From Planctomycetota bacterium (GTDB lineage Bacteria; Planctomycetota; Planctomycetia; Isosphaerales; Isosphaeraceae): DNA of 10,645 nt. Under the pieces are notes generated by a model. The model saw only the letters and a list, made by a program, of their open reading frames with translations, did no database searches and was not told the origin of the DNA. Below are positions 6,637 to 10,645 of the stretch, piece after piece; the first letter of the stretch is position 1, and every line of letters begins with the position of its first letter. Location of the stretch: contig JAJYCH010000086.1 of NCBI GenBank assembly GCA_021778575.1, positions 1 through 10,645 of the forward strand, in the 5' to 3' direction. The translations under genes and the position numbers were made by a program.

Positions 6637-7662
6637 ATGATCCAACTATCAAATCCCACCGAACGTTCGTTACGTCGAGTCAAACTTTTGCTGAATATGT
6701 TCGCCTGCTGTTTGGGATCACTTCTTCTCACTGGCTGCAACACAAGCAATCATGACGACGTCTCGTTTACCGTCTGCCCGGATGGGCGATCGATCGTTTT
6801 CGCAGCGGCTGATGGCGATCTGCATCGGTTGAGGCTCGACACTCACGAAGTGTCCGACGTCCTGACCGGTCCCGGCCCATCGACTATGCCGACCATTTCC
6901 CCCGATGGCAAAGACGTCGTTTATGTAGCACCGGCCTCGGGTCGTCAGGGAACATCCATCTTCTCTCGGCCGCTGGATGGATCTAGACCGGCCAAACAGC
7001 TTACTAATGTTCCCAGCGTCGCCGATTCCTTGCCGACCTTCGCGTCGGATGGGCGGATCGCCTTCCTCCGCGCACTGAAGCATCGTGAAAGGAGCATGGG
7101 CGGCTGGACCTGGGAAGACTTCGATATCTACATTATGGCTAGTGACGGCTCCGCGCCACGCCGCGTGGGGACGCAGACATTTAGCAGGGTGAATCGGCTT
7201 TGCTTCGTCGATGGGGGAAAACGGTTGATCCTAGGCGGCTACAATATCGGGCCGAACTCTCGCTTTTCGCTCTACGCTGGAGATGCAAGCGGCACAGGCG
7301 AGTTCGAGCGGATCGCGACTCCGGATCGACCAGATCCTAAATCAGCAGCTTGGGGGAGCGAGCCATCCGCCTCGCTTGATGGGGATAAGATCGTCGCGGT
7401 CTCGGATCGTGCTACTGCATTTGAATACGATATTGTCTTGATGAAATCTGACGGCTCTCCTATTCGTTCTCTTGGCGTCACAAAGATCAGCCATTACAAT
7501 CAAAACCCCGTCCTCATGCCGGATGGCCAAAGTATCCTGTTCTTATCGGGCGAAGAAGGGTTTGGGTCATCATCCAAGCCAAAGTTTAGCTTGTGGCAAG
7601 TGAACATCGATGGTTCGTCACCTCACAAGATCGCCGGTACGCAACTATTCTCGAATCCATGA
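6637..7662 (+). CDS. Lipoprotein with TolB/WD40-like beta-propeller
   Basis: This is a 341-aa predicted lipoprotein. The N-terminus has basic residues (R10, R13, R14, K16), a hydrophobic stretch (17-30) and the lipobox LTGC with the acylated cysteine at C34, so it should be exported and anchored to a membrane. The mature part is about six PD40-type blades marked by PDG or DG turns: CPDGRSIVF (47-55), SPDGKDVVYV (88-97), SDGRIAFL (137-144), DGGKRLIL (192-199), LDGDKIVAV (247-255) and MPDGQSILFL (294-303). Between blades are DGS strands typical of TolB-like propellers (SDGSAPRRV, SDGSPIRSL, IDGSSPHKI). No enzyme domain is attached, so it is probably a binding or scaffold protein with an unknown partner. 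It is not TolB itself: there is no N-terminal TolB domain and no pal/tol genes nearby. Third positions look less GC-biased than in the flanking nhaA and sigma genes. There is no SD; ATG 6637 is chosen because it completes the signal peptide. Confidence 0.85.
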   Translation: MIQLSNPTERSLRRVKLLLNMFACCLGSLLLTGCNTSNHDDVSFTVCPDGRSIVFAAADGDLHRLRLDTHEVSDVLTGPGPSTMPTISPDGKDVVYVAPASGRQGTSIFSRPLDGSRPAKQLTNVPSVADSLPTFASDGRIAFLRALKHRERSMGGWTWEDFDIYIMASDGSAPRRVGTQTFSRVNRLCFVDGGKRLILGGYNIGPNSRFSLYAGDASGTGEFERIATPDRPDPKSAAWGSEPSASLDGDKIVAVSDRATAFEYDIVLMKSDGSPIRSLGVTKISHYNQNPVLMPDGQSILFLSGEEGFGSSSKPKFSLWQVNIDGSSPHKIAGTQLFSNP

Positions 7663-7745
7663 CGAAGGAGTGGGCGTCAGTGATGTAAGCTGTGCCGAGA
7701 TCCAGGCTTTGGGCGATCGCCGGGTAACGGCCCAGACTTCATCGT

Positions 7746-8051
7746 TCAATTACGCCCCGTGAAAATATTGTAATCTGAATGCGAGCCTATCCAGTACCAG
7801 ACGTTGTCCCCGCCGTCCACCACGTATATCGCACGATAGCGGAGGGTCACGGAGACCGCCTTGCTCCCGGCCCGATGCTGCCCGCGATTATTATCTTGCA
7901 GGTCGTGTAATGCCAGGCCCGGGGAGCCTGGATCTTTCAAGAATTCCTGAAAAGCACCGTCCGCCAGCCTGCGAATCCTCTCAGGTAGGCGGGCAAGATA
8001 TGCTTTGTATTCTTTGGTGCGTACATTCCTGTTAGCTGAACTTGCCACCAT
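7746..8051 (-). CDS. RelE/ParE/HigB-like toxin of a putative type II toxin-antitoxin pair
   Basis: This is a 101-aa basic protein of the size and pattern of RelE/ParE-superfamily toxins. An N-terminal helical half (about 11-40: TKEYKAYLARLPERIRRLADGAFQEF) is followed by strands: LHDLQDNNRGQHRAGSKAVSVTLRYRAIY (48-76) and VWYWIGSHSDYNIF (84-97). The R-Y-R-A-I-Y strand and the W-I-G-S-H-x-x-Y end match this superfamily, whose members cleave mRNA on the ribosome (RelE/HigB) or poison gyrase (ParE). Motifs alone do not decide between the two. ATG 8051 is chosen; a longer reading back to 8135 would only overlap the upstream gene. Its first 20 nt overlap the end of that gene, the translational coupling typical of TA operons. 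Antitoxin-first order is assumed. There is no strong SD, which fits coupling. Confidence 0.75.
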   Translation of the reverse strand: MVASSANRNVRTKEYKAYLARLPERIRRLADGAFQEFLKDPGSPGLALHDLQDNNRGQHRAGSKAVSVTLRYRAIYVVDGGDNVWYWIGSHSDYNIFTGRN

Positions 8052-8523
8052 GAAGGATTTCCGTCTGACCGTCGCGATTCGCTTCGATCGCCCGATCGCG
8101 CAATTCCGTGAGTTGATCACCGCCGAAGAACACATGATCGGGCGTCAAGATGTCCTTGACCTCCGCGAAGTTGCGGCGGAAATCCACGGACCCCTCGAAG
8201 GACTTGTATTTTCGCTCTAACCGCTCCACTTGGGGGAGAATCTCGATGGCGATTTCGTGCCAATCCCTGACCAGTTTCTGGATGGCGTCATTCAATCCAG
8301 GGTCGTAAGTGGCCCCCTGAACCAGGAAGCAATCTCGGAAATCTTCGTCAAGCTCCATGATCCGTAAGTAAACATGATTGGCCTTGATAACCAGATCTTC
8401 CCAGACCCAACAATCGCCGGACAACGCGTCGTGCTCGACTTTCCACTCGGCGACGTCAGTCCGAAGTCGGCTGACTTCATTCTCGGTGTACCTGACACGA
8501 GACCTGGGTTGAGTAGAAGTCAT
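8032..8523 (-). CDS. Unrecognised helical protein, putative antitoxin of the pair
   Basis: I do not recognise the family of this 163-aa protein. It is acidic to neutral and predicted to be mostly helical: residues 14-32, 38-68 (WVWEDLVIKANHVYLRIMELDEDFRDCF), 75-107 and 112-125. A C-terminal tail follows (LTELRDRAIEANRDGQTEILHGGKFS, 138-163) whose AIEANRDGQTE part recalls the toxin-wrapping C-termini of some antitoxins. No ribbon-helix-helix, HTH, AbrB or Phd DNA-binding motif is visible. It is inferred to be an antitoxin only because it directly precedes and overlaps a RelE/ParE-like toxin gene by 20 nt. Alternatives are a chaperone or accessory subunit. ATG 8523 is chosen, with GGATGG about 9 nt upstream; ATG 8535, four codons earlier, is nearly as good. 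Extending the frame further gives composition that does not look like protein. Confidence 0.65.
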   Translation of the reverse strand: MTSTQPRSRVRYTENEVSRLRTDVAEWKVEHDALSGDCWVWEDLVIKANHVYLRIMELDEDFRDCFLVQGATYDPGLNDAIQKLVRDWHEIAIEILPQVERLERKYKSFEGSVDFRRNFAEVKDILTPDHVFFGGDQLTELRDRAIEANRDGQTEILHGGKFS

Positions 8524-8581
8524 GGTACGAACCATCCATTCCGTCGGTTTCTGATGATGGCTATCCTCATGAAGTGATGTC

Positions 8582-8630
8582 GGTATCCCGCGCCATCTTG
8601 CGGAGAAGCCGCACCGATAACCGGGATGCC
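8582..8630 (-). repeat. Nested inverted repeat in the leader of the TA-like operon
   Basis: The outer arms GGTATCCCG (8582-8590) and CGGGATGCC (8622-8630) pair at 8 of 9 positions. Between them the inner arms TGCGG (8599-8603) and CCGCA (8609-8613) form a stem with a 5-nt loop. In RNA this is a two-tier stem ending about 60 nt before the first ATG of the putative antitoxin. It may shape translation of the leader or be chance structure in GC-rich DNA. Confidence 0.4.
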
Positions 8631-8728
8631 TGGACCAGTCAAGGCCAGGCAACCAAGTGAACGAAACCCTAAGCGAGCAACCCATCCGCCCTGCTCTGGC
8701 GTCGGAAAGGCAATTGGGACCGACCCGA

Positions 8729-8749
8729 TACCGTCAGGTAATTTCGGTA
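8729..8749. promoter_or_regulatory. Short dyad next to the promoter, possible operator
   Basis: TACCG (8729-8733) and CGGTA (8745-8749) are inverted copies 11 nt apart, about 10-30 nt downstream of the expected transcription start of the TA-like operon. TA modules usually autoregulate through such dyads, but the arms are only 5 bp and chance is possible. Confidence 0.2.
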
Positions 8750-8763
8750 ACGACCCTCTACTT

Positions 8764-8792
8764 ACTTTATATCGATTTGCCCTAATGGTCAA
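8764..8792 (-). promoter_or_regulatory. Sigma-70-type promoter candidate for the TA-like operon
   Basis: On the minus strand TTGACC (8792-8787) is followed after 17 nt by TAAAGT (8769-8764). An overlapping TATAAA begins 15 nt after the -35. The -35 matches consensus at 5 of 6 positions. Start of transcription is expected near 8757, about 230 nt before the first gene, which gives an unusually long leader. Confidence 0.45.
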
Positions 8793-9088
8793 CTCGTGGC
8801 GTCATCTTCACCGCGTGCGGGCGGCAAATCAAGAAAAATGATTCGCAATGTGATTTTTTTTCAAATAACCACTGACAGCCGATCGGCCGCCGCCACCGCT
8901 CATTCCTGGCCCGGCCCGATTGGGACTATGTCAGCCATCTCTTACATTCAGCGATCGGTGCCGGGGCTAAACAGCATTTCCGCCCGGCTCACCCGGACCG
9001 TTTGAAAAAGAGTCAGTGACCGAGGCTGGGGCTCGTCAGCCTTCCTCACCTGGAATCTTGGCGATGGCATTCTCCGGTCTACAGACCC

Positions 9089-9955
9089 TCAGTTCCCGAT
9101 CTTCCCCTCGCCGTCGTGATCCACCAGCGTCTCCACCAGCTTTGCCAGTGCCAGGGTTTCGAGCTGGCGGACTCGTTCGCGGGTGAGGTGGAGGTTTTCG
9201 CCGATCTCTCGGAGGGTCATCGGCGAGTAGGGTTCGAGGCCGAACCTCATCCGGATCACGGTGGCCTCGCGGTCGTCGAGCTGGTTGATCCGGGCGAAGA
9301 TCCGTTCGAGGTCGTCGGCCTCGCCGAGGACGTCGTCAGGCGGTCGGATTCGCTCGTCGGTCAGCACGTCGTCGATCACGAAGCCGCCCGATTCCTCGGG
9401 GCCTTCGGCGCGAGGGGTCAGGTTGTTCACCTTGATCGCCTTGGCGACGATCCCCACCTTCTTCTTCGAGAGCCGGAGCGCCTTGCCGATCTCCTCGGGC
9501 GTCGGGGTCCGGCCCAGCCGCTCGGTCAAGACGGTCGAGACTCGCCGCCACTTCGAGAGCAAGCTCACCATGTAAGCCGGCAGGCGGATCGGCTTGCCGT
9601 TGTTCATCACCGATCGACGAATCGATTGCTTGATCCAGTAACTGGCATAAGTACTGAATCGGGTCTCCATCGCGCCATCGTACCCCTCGACGGCGCGCAT
9701 CAGTCCGAGGTTCCCCTCCTCGATCAGGTCTTCGAGCGAGAGCCCCTTGCCGAGATACCCCCGGGCGATGTTGACGACCAGCCGGAGGTTCGCCTTGACC
9801 ATGTGCTCGCGAGCATAAGGGTCGCCTTCGGCCACTCGCAAGGCCAGCGAGCGTTCCTCCTCGGCCGAGAGCAGCGGAGTCGCGTTGATGTCATGCAGAT
9901 AGATCTGCAAAGGAGATTGCGAGTTGATATCGCGACGGACCGCGCGTGGCGTCAT
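9089..9955 (-). CDS. RNA polymerase sigma factor, sigma-70 family, short RpoD-like (group 2 type)
   Basis: This 288-aa sigma factor directs core RNA polymerase to -10/-35 promoters. Regions in order: 1.2 (about 13-45, SPLQIYLHDINATPLLSAEEE), 2.1-2.4 (about 51-121) with DLIEEGNLGLMRAVEGYD (76-93) and FSTYASYWIKQSIRRSV (100-116), region 3 (about 128-205), and 4.1-4.2 (about 222-275) with the -35-binding HTH TLREIGENLHLTRERVRQLE (247-266). Region 1.1 and the large non-conserved insert of primary RpoD are missing, which together with the length suggests a second, RpoS/HrdB-like factor and not the housekeeping one; promoter specificity should be close to RpoD. ATG 9955 is chosen over ATG 9979 and a start at 10000 because AGGAGG (9969-9964) lies 8 nt upstream. 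A promoter candidate lies at 10122-10094, giving a leader of about 130 nt. Confidence 0.93.
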   Translation of the reverse strand: MTPRAVRRDINSQSPLQIYLHDINATPLLSAEEERSLALRVAEGDPYAREHMVKANLRLVVNIARGYLGKGLSLEDLIEEGNLGLMRAVEGYDGAMETRFSTYASYWIKQSIRRSVMNNGKPIRLPAYMVSLLSKWRRVSTVLTERLGRTPTPEEIGKALRLSKKKVGIVAKAIKVNNLTPRAEGPEESGGFVIDDVLTDERIRPPDDVLGEADDLERIFARINQLDDREATVIRMRFGLEPYSPMTLREIGENLHLTRERVRQLETLALAKLVETLVDHDGEGKIGN

Positions 9956-10001
9956 CGGTGTTTCCTCCTGGGAGTACATCGTCAAGCAGCACCCGACCAA
10001 T

Positions 10002-10018
10002 CTGGAGGCACGCTCCAG
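10002..10018. repeat. Small dyad in the sigma-factor leader
   Basis: CTGGAG (10002-10007) and CTCCAG (10013-10018) are inverted around 5 nt. The dyad lies about 50 nt before the sigma-factor ATG, inside the expected leader. It could be an operator or a small RNA hairpin; the short arms make chance plausible. Confidence 0.25.
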
Positions 10019-10093
10019 GGAAGGTCAACCGGCTCCGACGTTCCAATCGCGAACCTGGACGGAGGCAAGTCCCGCATCAATGTCGATATCGGG

Positions 10094-10122
10094 AGCCTAG
10101 TGCGCATCCGACAGTTTGGCAA
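10094..10122 (-). promoter_or_regulatory. Sigma-70-type promoter candidate for the sigma-factor gene
   Basis: On the minus strand TTGCCA (10122-10117) is followed after exactly 17 nt by TAGGCT (10099-10094). Both hexamers keep the most conserved positions (TTG, and TA....T). Transcription would start near 10087, downstream of the stop codon of the preceding gene, so the sigma gene can be transcribed independently of it. Confidence 0.45.
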
Positions 10123-10161
10123 CTCACCATGCGAAAAGCGCGAATTCCTGCCGTGCCCAGG

Positions 10162-10602
10162 TCATTCAAGCCCGGCTTTCCAATCGGCGTAGCGCTGGCT
10201 GATCACCGGCGCGAGTCTGTCATAGTTGGTCCATGTGTCATCGACGTGGTAGATGGTTGGCAAGCCGTCAGCGAGATTATGCTCATAATCTTCAAAGTAG
10301 ACGCCGTATCCCTGGCCCCCTTCGCCCGTGTAGTATGTGGCGGCGAACTCGTTGCCCTCCTCGCCGAGGTCTTCTTCCCAGAACTTGCCGTCGCAGGCCC
10401 GGAACAGGAAATCCCGCCCCGTCATCCTCCGCTCGCGAACAGACTTCAGTTCCTCGGGCGATTCCTCGTCATGGAATTCCCCCTGAAGGTTGTTGTGGAT
10501 CATCCAGGCGAGAAAGATGCCGATGTGAGTGCCGCCATTCTCGGGCGGTAAGTCGTCGGGCAACTCGCCCCCGGAATGCCAGTCCGCTCGGTCGATCGCC
10601 AT
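10162..10602 (-). CDS. Acidic cytosolic protein of unknown function (possibly DUF7832)
   Basis: This 146-aa acidic protein has no signal peptide or membrane segment. Recognisable blocks are DRADWH near the start (4-9), LPPENGGTHIGIFLAWMI (18-35), MTGRDFLF (60-67), the charged block CDGKFWEEDLGEEGNEFA (70-87), YFEDYEHNL (102-110) and YHVDDTWTNYDRLAPVI (118-134). This pattern matches, from memory, a widespread uncharacterised family I believe is called DUF7832; the name is tentative. It has no evident catalytic signature. The start is supported by AAGGGA about 7 nt before the ATG. It is on the same strand as the sigma gene but 206 bp upstream, with a separate promoter candidate between them, so a functional link is not shown. 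Only 43 nt of sequence lie upstream of it in the window. Confidence 0.8.
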   Translation of the reverse strand: MAIDRADWHSGGELPDDLPPENGGTHIGIFLAWMIHNNLQGEFHDEESPEELKSVRERRMTGRDFLFRACDGKFWEEDLGEEGNEFAATYYTGEGGQGYGVYFEDYEHNLADGLPTIYHVDDTWTNYDRLAPVISQRYADWKAGLE

Positions 10603-10645
10603 TCGTGCGTCCCTTGTTGGCCTGGATCAACTCCGGAGAAATCTC

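Larger units (their letters stand above)
8524..9088. other. 565-bp gene-free stretch upstream of the TA-like pair
   Basis: No convincing coding frame is present on either strand; the short open frames lack a sensible composition or SD. From right to left on the minus strand it holds the 3' flank of the sigma gene, a weak stem AGGCTG/CAGCCT (9023-9028 and 9037-9042) with T5 (9009-9005) 13 nt further on (a poor terminator), an A/T-rich patch with eight T's at 8852-8859, a promoter candidate (8792-8764) and then a transcribed leader of about 230 nt with inverted repeats. The promoter and leader are listed separately. Confidence 0.5.

Noticed and set aside
7700..7735. Dyad TGGGC/GCCCA between the convergent propeller and toxin genes as a bidirectional terminator
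   Set aside because: The arms are only 5 bp with a long loop and no T-tract on either side.
8520..8792. Minus-strand frame of 90 codons upstream of the TA-like pair, as a possible extra small gene
   Set aside because: Its start overlaps the promoter candidate, it lacks an SD, and the composition does not look like a folded protein. I keep it only as a reason to check the leader.
8852..8859. Run of eight T's as a plus-strand intrinsic terminator
   Set aside because: Only a loose AAAAAT/ATTTTT pairing precedes it, with no GC-rich stem, and no plus-strand gene ends nearby.
1..10645. CRISPR array, tRNA, rRNA, integrase, transposase or insertion-sequence ends
   Set aside because: No regularly spaced direct repeats, no clover-leaf with CCA end and no recombinase motifs were seen on either strand by eye.

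Overview
The window looks like chromosomal DNA of a planctomycete, probably from the Isosphaeraceae or a close lineage. This is inferred from gene content and style: a GC-rich sequence, a Ser/Thr kinase with a membrane-embedded C-terminal half, a neighbouring FHA protein with a long helical N-terminus, a membrane-anchored coiled-coil protein of a type I associate with planctomycetes, and mixed use of Shine-Dalgarno (SD) and SD-less starts. No database search was possible, so family names rest on motifs and recall.

Layout, left to right. (1) 149-4742, all on the minus strand, transcribed in this order: a membrane-anchored coiled-coil protein (4742-3930), an FHA-domain protein with a second degenerate FHA-like module (3700-2168), and a Ser/Thr kinase with about six C-terminal membrane helices (2047-149). 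The kinase and FHA genes look like a phosphorylation writer/reader pair. A perfect 17-bp inverted repeat (45-98) follows the kinase gene. (2) A 301-bp divergent spacer leads to a plus-strand NhaA Na+/H+ antiporter (5044-6432). (3) 6433-9088 is a looser, apparently less GC-rich and more accessory stretch. It holds a lipoprotein with a TolB/WD40-like beta-propeller (6637-7662, plus), then, convergent to it, a two-gene minus-strand unit (8523-7746) that looks like a toxin-antitoxin module: an unrecognised 163-aa protein followed, with a 20-nt overlap, by a 101-aa RelE/ParE/HigB-like toxin. A 565-bp gene-free stretch upstream contains a good promoter candidate and a possible structured leader. (4) 9089-9955, minus: a short sigma-70 factor with regions 1.2 to 4 and a strong SD. 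(5) 10162-10602, minus: an acidic cytosolic protein of unknown function, possibly DUF7832.

Functional reading: the left half is a conserved signalling and envelope block, with ion homeostasis (NhaA) in the middle and a stress or regulatory sector (TA-like pair, sigma factor) on the right. The best candidate for something under-described is the 8523-7746 pair, whose putative antitoxin resembles no standard DNA-binding antitoxin family that I can recognise. A second is the FHA protein with its eroded second FHA-like domain beside a membrane kinase.
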